Part shown: positions 41,801-51,786 of the stretch, piece after piece
How the letters are laid out: the number at the start of each line of letters is the position of its first letter
Numbering within the stretch: position 1 is the first letter of the stretch
Origin: Mesostigma viride
Lineage: Eukaryota > Streptophyta > Mesostigmatophyceae > Mesostigmatales > Mesostigmataceae
Length of the DNA stretch: 64,000 nucleotides
Assembly (NCBI GenBank): GCA_009746045.1
Contig: RPFO01000165.1
Location: forward strand, 3,302,641 to 3,366,640
Reading direction: 5' to 3'
Notes under the pieces: model-generated
What the model was told of the DNA's origin: nothing
What the model saw: only the letters and a program-made list of their open reading frames with translations
Databases searched by the model: none
Translations under genes and position numbers: made by a program

Positions 41801-43460
41801 TGCCGTGCTGCTTCCCACGGGGTCCCCGTGTGCTGGTGTGTTCCACAACCGTAACCTCCTCTGCCAGCACCTTCGCGCTGTGCACCCCGATCTCGGCGCG
41901 GCGGATCTGCAGGCCATGAGCTGTTACCGGTGCCCGGAAGCTCACTGCCAGCGGGTGTACTCCATTCACGGGCGCGCTCAGCACGCGCGCGCCTGTGTTG
42001 CTCAACGGCCCCTCAACCGGCCAGCAGTCCCGGCCCCCTCCCCCCCTCCCGCCTCGGCTCCCACCGGCTCCCAGCCCCCGCCGCCCGACTACTCGGCCAG
42101 TTGGCGTTGGCTTGACACGGTTCCCTGGGATGCATGCGCCATCAACCCGACGTCTACCCTGACCGACCTCCCCCACCGCGCGCGTAGCCTTTTCGCGCAA
42201 TGTGCAATCGTTTCTCTCCGGCGCATGCACGCCGCTCCGGACGACCCGCTGGGCTTTAAACTGCACATGGTGACCCCCCGCCTGCTCCTCACCCCTCTCG
42301 GGCGTGGTGTGCGCGGCCTCCAGGGTGCGGTTATTGCCCGTTGCCGACGCTTTCTGCAGGGGGACTGGGAGGGGCTGTTTGGCGTGCCGCCCCCGCGCAC
42401 GGCCCGGCTGTCGGGGGAGGTCAACTTCGAGCGGGTGGCCGCCGACGTCATCCGCCTCGTCCGCGAGGGGCAGCTCAGCCGGGCCATGACCCGCTTGGAA
42501 ATGGCCAAGCTGGCCCCCGCCAATGCGGCTACCCTGGCGGCCTTGGAGGCTCTTCACCCTGCGGAGCCCGGATTCCAGCTGCCCGTGCCGGACCCCCTGC
42601 CGGCCCCCCTCCGGCTGGACCGCGACTGCTTCCTGGAGGTGATGCGTGCGGTCCCGCGGGCTTCCTCTACCGGGCCGTCGGGCTGGCGCTACGAGCACTT
42701 GGAGGTCCTGGTGGGGCATGGGGGCGAGGACATTCTCTTTGACACCCTCATTGACCTGGCGGCTGGTCGCGTTCCTCCCGCTGCGCGCGAGTGGTTAGCG
42801 GGCGCTCGCCTCCTCGCTCTGCTCAAGGGTGTCTTGCCCCCCCCGAGGGCAAGGTGCGCCCGATCGCCTGCGGTGAGGTGCTCCGCAAGCTCGTGGGCAA
42901 AGTGATCTGCCGCCAAAAGGCGCCCGAGCTCCGTGCCTTTTTCTGCCCGCCCCTCGCAGCGGGTGAGACCTCGGTGGCGGCCCAGCTGGGGGTGACGACT
43001 CCAGGCGGGGCGGATATCCTCATCCATTCGGTGCAGGCCTACCTCGAGGCCCACCCCACCCACGCTGTCGTCAAGGTCGACTGCCACAACGCGTTCAACA
43101 GTCTGTCCCGCGCCAGCATGTTTGCGGCCGTCATGGAGTCCTTCGAGGACTTGTACGCTTGGACAGCCGTGTGCTACGGCCAGCCCGGCCAACTGGTTCA
43201 CATCATGGAGGACGGCACTCGCGGCGGCCTGCTGTCGCGGTCGGGCACCCAGCAAGGGGACCCCCTGGGACCCCTGTACTTTGCCGCCCCCCTCCAGGGT
43301 TGCCTCCAAGCGGTCCATGCTGCCCACCCGGCGGTCGCTATTCAGGCCTACTTGGATGATATCTACCTTCTGGGCCCTGTGCCGGACACCACCGCGGCTC
43401 TGCTGGCACTGCAGACCGCGGTGGCCGACATCAACCTCCAGTTGACCCTGCCAAGTGCGC
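41800..43460 (+). pseudogene. LINE-B ORF: C2H2-like fingers and reverse transcriptase (frameshifted)
   Basis: Two C2H2-like fingers (CAGVFHNRNLLCQHLRAVH and YRCPEAHCQRVYSIHGRAQH, about 41830-41990) precede RT, as in R2/NeSL proteins, where such fingers bind target DNA. The pre-RT segment contains STGPSGWRYEHLEVLVGHG. RT then follows in the next frame (shift at the C8 run near 42840): GKVRPIACGEVLRKL, VDCHNAFNSL, GTQQGDPLGP and AYLDDI (43346-43363). A missing G near 43449 shifts the frame again; fragment 58621-60826 has the full base there. Confidence 0.85.
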
Positions 43461-45000
43461 GGTGTACTCGCCCCAAGGTGATTGCTCCGGCTTTCCGCCC
43501 CAGCTCTTGGGCCGGGACGAGCGCCTCCATGGGTTGGATGTCCTCGGCGTTCCGGTTGGCGACCCCGCGTTTGTCATCGATGCTCTGCGGGCCGCCCTCG
43601 AGGCACGCACTGAGGTACTGCCCTTGATTGCGCGCCTTCATGATTCGCAGACCAAGGGTCTGCTTCTGTGGTTTTGCGCTCACCCTCGCGTCGTTCACTG
43701 GCTCCGGGGCGCTCTTCCGGCTCAGGTCCGGCTGGCCGCCGAGGGCCACGACGAACGCATCCAGTCGGCCTTGGCGCAGCTGGTCCCGGGCCCCGACCTC
43801 CCGCCACATGCTATTCGCATTGCCTCCCTGCCTGCACGGATGGGTGGCTGCGGTCTGACTCGTGCCGCCCGGCTGGCCCCAGCAGCATTTTTGGGCTCCG
43901 TCGCTCAGTCGTGGGCGGAAAGCTGCCGGCTCCTGCCCCTTTTGGCAACGGCAGCGCCTGACCTCCTGGACCCCAGCAGCCCTTTGCCCTTCGTCACCGC
44001 CATCCAGGAGGCCTATGCTGAGATCCAGCAGGCCTGTTCTCCCGTCCGTGCCGCTCAGGCGGTACAGCGCCACCTCCCTCGCGGCACTCCCTCGGTCGCC
44101 TCCGTTCAATCTCCCGCCGCATTCCCTGCTCGCGTCATCGATAAACACCAGAAAACCTACGCGGGTATTCTGCACACGGCTGATTGGATTGCTCTTTTCG
44201 CGGACCTCAACGCCCAGGGACGTGCGTGGCTGTTCTCGCTTTCCTTGCGGAGTGTGGGCTCGGCGTACCTTCGTGCTCTTCCCATGGCCCCCCCATTCGC
44301 CTTGGCTCCCAGCCACTACTCGGTGGCGCTCCGGCACCAGCTATTTGCCCCGCAGCCTCTTGTTCCGGCCGGGCGGCCTTGTGGTAGCTGTGGGCAGCCG
44401 CTGGATCCCACGGGGACTCACTACCTTGCCTGCATGGGGGGCCAACAGAATCAGAATTGGTATTTGTATTTGCACACTGTCCTCCTGACGGTGGTGCTCG
44501 CCATGATTCGGTCGGTTTTCCCCCACGCGAACATCCGGTCCGAGGATGCGGATGGCGCTGCCTTCTATTCCCCCAACCACCGGCCTGACATCGTGGTGCT
44601 GGACTTTGAGGGGGGTGGCCGGCATCTGCTTATTGACGTTTCGGTGGCGCGGCCCTTGGCTCTTAGCCACGTGGCTGGGGCCTCCCTCACGGCAGGTTAC
44701 ACGGCGGACCGGGCGGAGCGGGCCAAGCTCCTGGCCTACGGCGACGTCGGGCACCATCGTGTGGTGCCCTTTGTCCTGGAGGAGTTTGGGGCCATGGGGC
44801 CCCTGACCTCCGCCTTCTTCAAGGAGTGTTGCCGGCTCCGGGAGGACCGGCTGGACCTGGAGGGCCAGCGGGCCCCATGGTCGGCGCGGACCTGGACGTC
44901 ATATTGGCGTCAGCGCTTGTCGGTGGCGCTGACTCGGGCCATGGCTGACATCATGCTCCGCCGTACGCGGGCTGATTTTGCGGTGCAGCAGGGCTATTAG
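43450..45000 (+). CDS. LINE-B ORF, C-terminal part: RT thumb, CCHC and REL endonuclease
   Basis: From YSPQGDCSGF an intact frame runs to the stop at 45000. It carries the RT thumb region (GLLLWFCAHPRVVHWLRGAL), CGSCGQPLDPTGTHYLAC (CCHC knuckle, about 44381-44434) and the PD-(D/E)xK nuclease core NHRPDIVVLD...LLIDVSVARPL (about 44575-44660). It is similar throughout to LINE-A, a sister family. A 3' UTR of about 130 bp follows, ending in GTAAGTAATTATATTATT. Confidence 0.88.
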   Translation, partial: AKCAVYSPQGDCSGFPPQLLGRDERLHGLDVLGVPVGDPAFVIDALRAALEARTEVLPLIARLHDSQTKGLLLWFCAHPRVVHWLRGALPAQVRLAAEGHDERIQSALAQLVPGPDLPPHAIRIASLPARMGGCGLTRAARLAPAAFLGSVAQSWAESCRLLPLLATAAPDLLDPSSPLPFVTAIQEAYAEIQQACSPVRAAQAVQRHLPRGTPSVASVQSPAAFPARVIDKHQKTYAGILHTADWIALFADLNAQGRAWLFSLSLRSVGSAYLRALPMAPPFALAPSHYSVALRHQLFAPQPLVPAGRPCGSCGQPLDPTGTHYLACMGGQQNQNWYLYLHTVLLTVVLAMIRSVFPHANIRSEDADGAAFYSPNHRPDIVVLDFEGGGRHLLIDVSVARPLALSHVAGASLTAGYTADRAERAKLLAYGDVGHHRVVPFVLEEFGAMGPLTSAFFKECCRLREDRLDLEGQRAPWSARTWTSYWRQRLSVALTRAMADIMLRRTRADFAVQQGY

Positions 45001-45140
45001 GTTCCTCCCGTTAGGCGTTTCCATTGGTCTTATCGTAGTATAGAGCTTTGACATGGCTCTGTATATAGGTTTATAGCTGGGCGTTTGCTTTGGTTTGAGT
45101 GATTTCACTCTGCTGTAAGTAATTATATTATTATAATATA

Positions 45141-46881
45141 TTCATTGAGAATGATAGATTACGGAGGTGAGATAGGCATGCAACATAAGGAAAAACCCGA
45201 TAACTGGGAGAATAACCCTGAAGAAATTAATAGTAATCTGACACAGACATCCAAGGATCACGCCAGCGGCACAAGGTACAACTAACTATACATCACAAAA
45301 CTACACGCAGCAACAGCGCTGCCGGCCCACCATGCAGGCCTGGAAGGAATCTAGACCGCATGGGTCGCGACAAAGTCGGCCCGGGTGCGGCGGAATAACA
45401 CATCAGCCACGGTGCGAGTGAGGGCGAGTGACAGACGCTGCCGCCAATACGAGGACCACGTGCGGGCCGACCACGGGGCGGTCTGACCCTCGAGGTCGAG
45501 GCGGTCTTCACGGCGCTGGCAGCACTCGTGGAAAAACTCCGCTGTCTTGGGGCCCATGGCCCCGAACTCCTCAAGGACAAAGGGGATGACCCGGTGGGGC
45601 CCCACATTGCCGTAGGAGGCAAACTTGTCGCGCTCAGCCACAGCGGCAGCAGCGCCGGCATCCACAGCCGCCCGGAGGATGTGGCGACCGGAAAGCGGCC
45701 GAGCCACGGAGACATCGATGAGCAGGTGGCAACCCTGCCCGTCGTAGTCAAGCACGGTAATGTCGGGGCGGTGGTTGGGTGAGTAGAGGGCGGCCCCATC
45801 CGCGTCCTCGCACTTAATGGTGGAGTGGGGAAAGACCGACCGAACCATGGCACACACCACCCGGAGGAGAGCGGTATGGAGATAGAGGAACCAGTTCTGG
45901 TTCTGCTGGCCACCCATGCACGCGATGTAGTGCGTCCCAGTAGTATCCAGAGCAAGCCCGCAGCTGCCGCAGGACGCACCCGCCGTGATGAGAGGTTGCG
46001 GGGCAAAGAGCTGGTGGCGGAGAGCGATGGCGTAAAGGGCCGGAACCAGTGTGAACAAAGGGCTCATGGGGAGGGCGCGCAGGAATGCGGACCCCACGCT
46101 CCCCTCAAGGGAAACGGAGTGAAGCCAAGCCTTCCCCTGATCGTTCAAGCTCGCATGCAGACCCATCCAGTCGGCACAGTGTAGTATACCCGCGTAGGTC
46201 TTTTGTTGTTTTTCATGAACGCAGGCAGGGAAGACACTAGGACTGACGACAGTGGACACGCCGGGCGTGCCCCGGGGCAGGCGACGGTGGACGGCCTGAG
46301 CGGGGCGGACGAGGTCGCAAGCCTGCTGGATCCCGAGGTAAGAATCCTGCACAGCCTGCACAAAGGGAAAGGGGGATGGGGTGACCAAGTCGGGAATGGC
46401 GCTGACGGCGCTGGGGACCAACCGGCGGATCTCCGCCCAGGCCTGAGCAACAGAGCCAAGGAAGGCGGCGGGGGCGAGGCGGGCGGCGCGGGTGAGCCCA
46501 CACCCGCCCATGCGGCAGGGGAGGGTGGCCAAGCGCATGGAGTGAGCTGGCAGGCTAGGGCCGGGGAGGAGCACCTGCAAGGCGGCCTGAATGCGCTCGT
46601 CATGGCCTTCCGCGGCAAGCCGCACCAAGTGGGGGGGAGCGCCACGGAGCCAGTGAACCACCCGCGGGTGGGCGCAAAACCACAGGAGAAGCCCTTTGGT
46701 CTGGGGGTCCTTGAGGCGCGCCCAAGTCTCAAGGACATGGGTGCGCTGTTCCACGGTGGCCCGGAGCTCCTCTTCGACGTAGGCAGGGTCACCCACAGGG
46801 ACGCCCAGGCACGAGAAACCGCGCGCCCGCGCCAATGCCCCCGGGATAGCCGCGGGGAAGCCAGAGCAGTCCCCCTGGGGC
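45141..46881 (-). mobile_element. LINE-A, second copy, 5'-truncated, inserted tail-to-tail in the LINE-B 3' end
   Basis: In element sense the copy starts at CCCCAGGGGGACTGC within the RT region and ends in the family 3' UTR. The flanking 12-bp repeat TATTATAATATA (45129-45140 and 46882-46893) is the TSD. It is nearly identical to 36270-38002. Confidence 0.88.
45351..46880 (-). CDS. LINE-A RT C-terminus and REL endonuclease (truncated copy)
   Basis: The open frame from the truncation (GDCSGFPAAIPGALARARGF) to the stop at 45351 matches the first LINE-A over its thumb, CCHC (CGSCGLALDTTGTHYIAC) and endonuclease (NHRPDITVLD; LLIDVSVARPL). The catalytic DD of RT is absent, so this is a dead-on-arrival copy with an intact C-terminal frame. 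Confidence 0.87.
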   Translation of the reverse strand, partial: PQGDCSGFPAAIPGALARARGFSCLGVPVGDPAYVEEELRATVEQRTHVLETWARLKDPQTKGLLLWFCAHPRVVHWLRGAPPHLVRLAAEGHDERIQAALQVLLPGPSLPAHSMRLATLPCRMGGCGLTRAARLAPAAFLGSVAQAWAEIRRLVPSAVSAIPDLVTPSPFPFVQAVQDSYLGIQQACDLVRPAQAVHRRLPRGTPGVSTVVSPSVFPACVHEKQQKTYAGILHCADWMGLHASLNDQGKAWLHSVSLEGSVGSAFLRALPMSPLFTLVPALYAIALRHQLFAPQPLITAGASCGSCGLALDTTGTHYIACMGGQQNQNWFLYLHTALLRVVCAMVRSVFPHSTIKCEDADGAALYSPNHRPDITVLDYDGQGCHLLIDVSVARPLSGRHILRAAVDAGAAAAVAERDKFASYGNVGPHRVIPFVLEEFGAMGPKTAEFFHECCQRREDRLDLEGQTAPWSARTWSSYWRQRLSLALTRTVADVLFRRTRADFVATHAV

Positions 46882-46887
46882 TATTAT

Positions 46888-47939
46888 AATATATACTGGC
46901 CCCATCCTCCTTGTCCAACTCGGGCCAGTAATAGTCCTTGGACACGAGGACATACTTTGGCGCGTCCAATCCTGGCTGACGCGGTCGCACGCGCACGTGG
47001 GCCATCGTCCACCGGTTCGAAGACAAAAAGGCGTTCCACAGCGGCCACAGGTCCTTCACGTCCAGCTTCACCCACTCGGCCGCGGAAATGGGAGGGACCG
47101 TCGCGCAACATCGCGGGCATTGTGTCCGGGACGAACCCGAGATCGATGATGTTGCGCTGGTCCTGCCCGATGCACCCACCCCAAAAGAAATACTGCCCGG
47201 CCTGCGTGACAGAGGCATGGTCCGGACACGCACCATCCTGCAATGCCTTCCGGCACGTGCGCGTAGCATTCCGCGCCTTTTGCGTACACCCCAAGTACGC
47301 AATTTTGCGAGGATCGGCGAAATTCTTCGCGGCCAGCAGCTGAAGCTCCATCGTGACGTAATATGAAGTTTTCTCATCACGCATGGGTGTGGCGTCCTTC
47401 ACCACCTTGGCAGTGTCTTGCAAAGGACTTTCGTCCACAATTTCTAACCCCGCAAACATATTCTCCTTCTGCTTCATCGCGGTCTCCGCGTCCGCACGCA
47501 ACGTCGTTGGCGCGCCAGGGACCGCCTGCACAGTCACATACGACGTGTTGCCCGCCATCATAGTGACATTCCCCTGGTAGTTTGACGCCTTTGACGTCTT
47601 GACGACCAGCACAATCAGTTCCCCCGCCTTCGCCACCTCCAACAACGCCGTCCTCGCGTCATCGAACAATACCATGCTCACAGCGCTGGCACCGCCAGGG
47701 ACAGCAGAGTCCACGAGTGTGACGCGCGTGCGCACTGTGGCCGACTCCCTTGTCGAGGTGTACATGGTCTTGACGATCCCGCATACATCCACGTACGCCT
47801 TAGCACGTGGCCCAGCCGTCAATTTGGCCGGCAACGCCTTCAACGTCGTGAAGTAGAACGGGACCGGGTGAGAAGCATCATCCCCTTTCATGGTGGGATG
47901 CACGTGCATGTTCTTCACATTCGTGAGCATGTACGCAAA
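46888..47939 (-). pseudogene. Helitron RPA-like single-strand DNA-binding protein (3' exon)
   Basis: A splice-acceptor-like TATGCTACAG precedes the exon start near 47939. The product has an OB-fold segment of RPA70 type (AYVDVCGIVKTM; TRVTLVDS; VSMVLFDDA; ASNYQGNVTMM). A zinc-ribbon-like part follows, IAYLGCTQKARNATRTC...CPDHA...YFFWG (about 47210-47310), as in RPA DBD-C. A single frame change near 47095 joins this to the C-terminal AEWVKLDVKDLWPLWN and VSKDYYWPELDKEDGA. The native C-terminus ends a few codons beyond 46888 in the TA-rich site now occupied by LINEs. RPA-like genes are typical of plant and algal Helitrons and would coat single-stranded DNA during rolling-circle transposition. 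Confidence 0.8.
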
Positions 47940-48385
47940 CCTGTAGCATAACATATCCAAACCATAAGTAACGCAAGGCATATGCAACATACAAAGAGAC
48001 ACAAATTTTAGTGCATGGCAAAATCATAAAAGCAAGTGGGCTTCGTGATTGTAGGAATTTCGCCATGCGCAAATTGTCACCATCAAACAAGCACATGTGC
48101 ACTAGTGCGAAACCACAACAACATATTAAGGCCTTGCTTTATATGCATGCAATGTCATACGTGACACCATGTACACAACCTTGGATATAAAGGAAATTAT
48201 TATTTTGTACACACTACTTAAAGTGCCATTCGTTGGGATATATATATCGATGGATTTGTGTCCGATGGCATAACGTAACGATGGTTACCACGAACATGGT
48301 TAGCTCTAGGTCGATCAGCCCTAATTGCATCAACTAACTACTCAGGCAACGAAATGCAAAACAAGAAAACAAACCTCCGATTCCA
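47940..48385. other. Non-coding segment 5' of the RPA exon, with repeat P and its TA-rich site
   Basis: This is probable RPA intron or leader. 48238-48325 (repeat P) recurs inverted at 57366-57452. Within it, TTGGGATATATATATCGATGG (about 48234-48254) corresponds to the filled LINE-B target at 57452/60827, so it serves as the empty-site reference. Confidence 0.6.
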
Positions 48386-48822
48386 GTGTAACGTGCCAAA
48401 CCCATCGGCCAGGCACGTTGAGAAAGATCGTTTCTATCTACGGGACTATCGTCCCGGTTTGTTGCCTGCCTGAGTAGGAAGGGGGATCACTATTCTATGG
48501 GGTACTTGCTGTCATCACAGCGTAGGCCCAGAGGCATTATATTAATTACCTTCTTGTATTCTTGCAATTGCAGTTGTAGAAGGTTGTGTGTCGAACACGA
48601 TTGTATTAAAAGGAATAGATTCGTAGCTCAGATTACAGTAACTGAGGTGGGTGAGTCGGCGGATTGGAGGACGACTGTCTTGTCCATCGTCCTCGCACAC
48701 CTTTATGCCAAGCAGTGCCACTAGGTCGGCACTGCTGTTCCAACCCGTGTGGCCCGGAGCATTCCATGCGAATATTCCACGCTTAATTTCCGTTACTGTA
48801 GTGGGCCGAACTACGGGTCGAA
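48386..48822. repeat. Repeat Q, copy 1 (about 437 bp)
   Basis: It matches 56929-57365 with few differences. It begins TGTAACGTGCC...GGCACGTT (a hairpin) and includes CGGGACTATCGTCCCG (a second hairpin). On the minus strand both copies keep an open frame (RGIFAWN; GWNSSADLVALLGIKVCEDD; YESIPFNTIVFDTQ), so it may be an exon of an unrecognised gene. The flanks differ: here P lies on its left in direct orientation. Confidence 0.75.
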
Positions 48823-49500
48823 CATTAATGACTCATCTGGAACTGATGACCAGGAAAGTCATATTTTCCTACCTGTATTTTCCTAACCCTATAAATCTGG
48901 CGGTGCCTGACCTACGAAAATCATGCGTCGTCATTCTGAGCAACATTCTGAACCGTTTCAAGCCGTGAGACGCACAAATTTCGTGACAGCGGCACGTTGG
49001 CAGCCATATCTCATTACGCGCGCACGAGCGAAAATTTCCCGCCAAAGTCACGTGATACATTCTCAATGCACGTTGTAATTACCAGGCTATGGCGAATATT
49101 ACCCCCAAACCTATGCATCACCTTCGTCCCTAAGTGTTCCCGGACCCACCGGACCACTGACATCCGTCACAGATGGCGCGGCGCTCACGGCGCGGCGCGA
49201 AATTCGACCGTTAGTCAAACTACCCGACAGGTCGGGTAGTTTACGGACTATGGGTTAATCCCAAAAACGAGAAACGAGAAAAATACGCCTCGAGCCAACA
49301 GTAGAAATAGTCGCCTAAGTTCCTAGCTTTTCTGCGAGCCATTTTACAACGTCGTGCCGCGTCGTGTACCCGTGAGATGTACCCGTGAGATGCAAAATCC
49401 GCTTGCCAGACCGGGAACTCCGTCCAATATTGTCGTGCAGTACCACCAATGCACCACAGGTCGGACAAAAAAAAAAAATAAAAAATTTAAATACTTTTGG
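48823..49500. other. Non-coding region with a perfect 12-bp hairpin
   Basis: No coding frame of note. 49217-49242 is AAACTACCCGAC-AG-GTCGGGTAGTTT, a perfect 12-bp inverted repeat with a 2-base loop. Confidence 0.5.
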
Positions 49501-49521
49501 CTGCTTACCGGTCGCCGTCAG

Positions 49522-49700
49522 ATTAATCTAAATATTTTGGTCAAAGCCGGTTTCACGTACCGTCATGAATTAATCTAAATATTTTGGTCAAAGCCGGTTT
49601 CACCATCAAATTAATCTAAATATTTTGGTCAAAGCCGGTTTTACCGTCAATTTTATCTAAATATTTTGGTTAAAGCCGGTTTCACCGTCAAATTAATTTA
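49522..49700. repeat. Tandem repeat of 41-47 bp, four copies
   Basis: The unit core ATTAATCTAAATATTTTGGT(C/T)AAAGCCGGTTT(C/T)AC recurs at about 49522, 49569, 49610 and 49654, with small length changes between copies. Confidence 0.8.
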
Positions 49701-50130
49701 GATTAATTTTTGCCGAACGGGGTTCACTGTCGGATTGCCCTTTATATTCTAATTTTAGACAGCGAAAAGTTTGCGCAAACCCTGAAAGCAAACTGTTGCC
49801 GCGTGCGAGTAGCGTTCCGCGGCGACATGATTGGGGGGTCGACCGTAGGGGTTCCCTTACATGCGTAAAGTTGGCTTGGTTGCGTCCAATGGTTGCGCGG
49901 CAAAGTTTGGCCCATTTGTGCCACCATTGCGGCCAAACTCTTGTGGGACAGCAAACCGTGCGATTTTGGCGGGCGTGCTGAAAGTAGTTTGCCAAAACTC
50001 TTGCCAAAAGTGTCGCGCAAACTCTTCCGTATTCGAGTAGCGTGGCCTATTGACCACAGAATTGCGGCGTTGCGACCGATTCAAGCGGTATGTGGGTGAG
50101 AAACGTGGTTGGGTTGTTGCCGGGTTATTG
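49701..50130. other. Non-coding region
   Basis: Only short frames are present, with no motif or repeat that I can assign. Confidence 0.4.
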
Positions 50131-50139
50131 GCTGTCTCA

Positions 50140-50910
50140 TTCAGTTGTAACCCACGCCCCTCGAGTAAGGAACCAATAAATGATTGGTTTGAAACTGACC
50201 ACGGGTTTTTATTAGGCGATACTATATATGTTTGTTCCCAAGGTTAATTACCGGTGGAAACATCTCTTTGTCAAAAACGATTACCGCGTTGGCACTTGGC
50301 TCCCACGTTGGCAGTTGTAACCCACGCCCCCCGAGTAAGTGACCAATAAATGATCGGTTTGAAACTGACCACGGGTTTTTATTAGGCGATAGTCTATGTG
50401 TTAAAACAGCTGAGTCCAGCCGTTGAGTTGAGGTGAGGTGTGCGCAGGATGGTGGGATCACACAACTATACTGTACTGTGCGAGCCCGCTGAGTTCAGCA
50501 GTGGGCAGGATGGTGGGGTCACACAACTATACCGTACGAGCTTTCTGTAGTACAACAACGGGTCGCTGCGTACCTGTCGAGTAAGGGACCAATTAATGAT
50601 TGGTTTGAAACTGACCACGGGTTCTTATTCGGCGATACTTTTGTGTTTGCCTTCAACACTTGACGAGTCATGTGTCGCTGTGAACACTTGCACTGTGGCA
50701 AAACAGGTTCCAAATGCCGAAATGCTCAAGTCCAGGTCGAGCATCTATGCTACACGTTGCACTTGGCTGTCTGAGTCTTGCAGCCACGTTGTAACACACG
50801 CAAGTTGTAACCCACGGGCCATTTGTAACCAACGCCTTTCGAGTAAGGACCCAATGAATGATCGGTTTGAAACTGACCACGGGTGTTTATTAGGCGATAG
50901 TGTACGTGTT
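50140..50910. repeat. Four dispersed copies of a repeat with a conserved 45-bp core
   Basis: The core ACCAATAAATGATTGGTTTG followed by AAACTGACCACGGGTTTTTATTAGGCGAT occurs at about 50172, 50342, 50588 and 50849, with spacing of 170, about 246 and about 261 bp. Flanking GTTGTAACCCACGCC...CGAGTAAGG and CGTTGGCACTTGGCT blocks are also repeated. It is non-coding; ACCAATAAATGATTGGT is itself an inverted repeat. Confidence 0.75.
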
Positions 50911-51285
50911 TGATACCAAGGTTTATGACTGGTCGAAACATCACTTTGCACAAACGACCACACGTTGGCACTTGGCTGTCTCATTGAGTTATAGCCTCAC
51001 GTTGCTGTAAGCGGAACCACAGACAGTAAACGTAAGTCGCGTGCACGACGGGGCACGTTGAGTCGTGGACGAGCAATTTCAGCGTTAGCTACCTACGGCG
51101 TTAGCCTACCTATGGCGTCAGCTACCATCCGCTTCTTCATTTCAGGTAAAAAGGAGGCGCCTGGTTAAAATGGGCGTTGAGGATGTAGGCACACTTCTCA
51201 CGTATGGTAAACGTATGGGAGTCTAGCTACGTCATCATGGCGTTGCATCATGACGGTTTTGCATCATGGCGACCTTGCGTCATTG

Positions 51286-51650
51286 TAATAAACAGCATCG
51301 TTGCAACGTTGATGAATGAAATATTATTGCGGCATCGTGGAGTACACGACTTTGCTGCAACGTTGTCATGCCCGACTGGTTGACCATGATATTGTGATAC
51401 AACAGGCGATGCTGTTTCAAGAATCGTAATACGAAATTCGGGTTTATGAGGCTGACCGGTTCTTGTGATACTGTAAACGTCGATGAATGCATGATCATGA
51501 TTGCGGCATTATGGAGTACACGACTTTGCTGCAACGTTTTCATGCCCAACTGGCTACTGTGATACAACCAACGATGTTGTCTGAAACATTGTAGTTCGAA
51601 ATTTGGGTTTATGAGGCTGAGCGGTTCTTGTGAGATAGTCAACGAGATGA
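51286..51650. repeat. Direct repeat of about 175 bp, two copies
   Basis: Shared blocks GAGTACACGACTTTGCTGCA (about 51340 and 51514) and GGTTTATGAGGCTGA (about 51440 and 51605), with roughly 80-85 percent identity by eye. Non-coding. Confidence 0.7.
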
Positions 51651-51786
51651 TACAACGTCAAGGACTTTACGCTTGCAACTAGTGTTGCTGATACATAGAA
51701 CCTGAATGTAACTTGCAGTTTGACATGCATGCTTTCATTGCAACGCTTGAATATTTAATTCCAACTAAATGTTTAATTAAGTAAAT

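Larger units (their letters stand above)
38021..46887 (+). mobile_element. LINE-B, near full-length REL-type LINE (contains foldback insert and inverted LINE-A)
   Basis: The element runs from the 170-bp monomers through one long, frameshifted ORF to a short 3' UTR ending TGTAAGTAATTATATTATT near 45133. The left TSD TATATATTGGCCCC (38007-38020) matches TATATACTGGCCCC (46888-46901), reached after the inverted LINE-A that inserted in the LINE-B tail. The right-hand flank is the Helitron RPA gene. A foldback composite (39401-40269) interrupts the ORF. Other fragments are at 57453-60826. Confidence 0.85.
22517..48325 (+). mobile_element. Large Helitron (interrupted): helicase, C19-like proteases, RPA
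   Basis: Once Copia-3 (26746-34586) and the LINE cluster (35601-46887) are removed, the remaining pieces form one locus. It holds a PIF1-type helicase (+), two C19/USP-like domains (+) and an RPA-like gene (-). The 3' ends of the second protease ORF and the RPA gene are separated by only a few tens of TA-rich bases in the pre-insertion state. PIF1 helicase with RPA is diagnostic of Helitrons in plants and algae. Neither terminus is certain, and the Rep/HUH nuclease would be upstream, beyond the YR element and outside the window. The right limit is a guess at the end of repeat P. Confidence 0.7.

Noticed and set aside
48400-48480. Helitron 3' terminus at the CGGGACTATCGTCCCG hairpin
   Set aside because: CTGA follows, but the next base is G rather than T and repeat Q continues unbroken past it, so the end is not supported.
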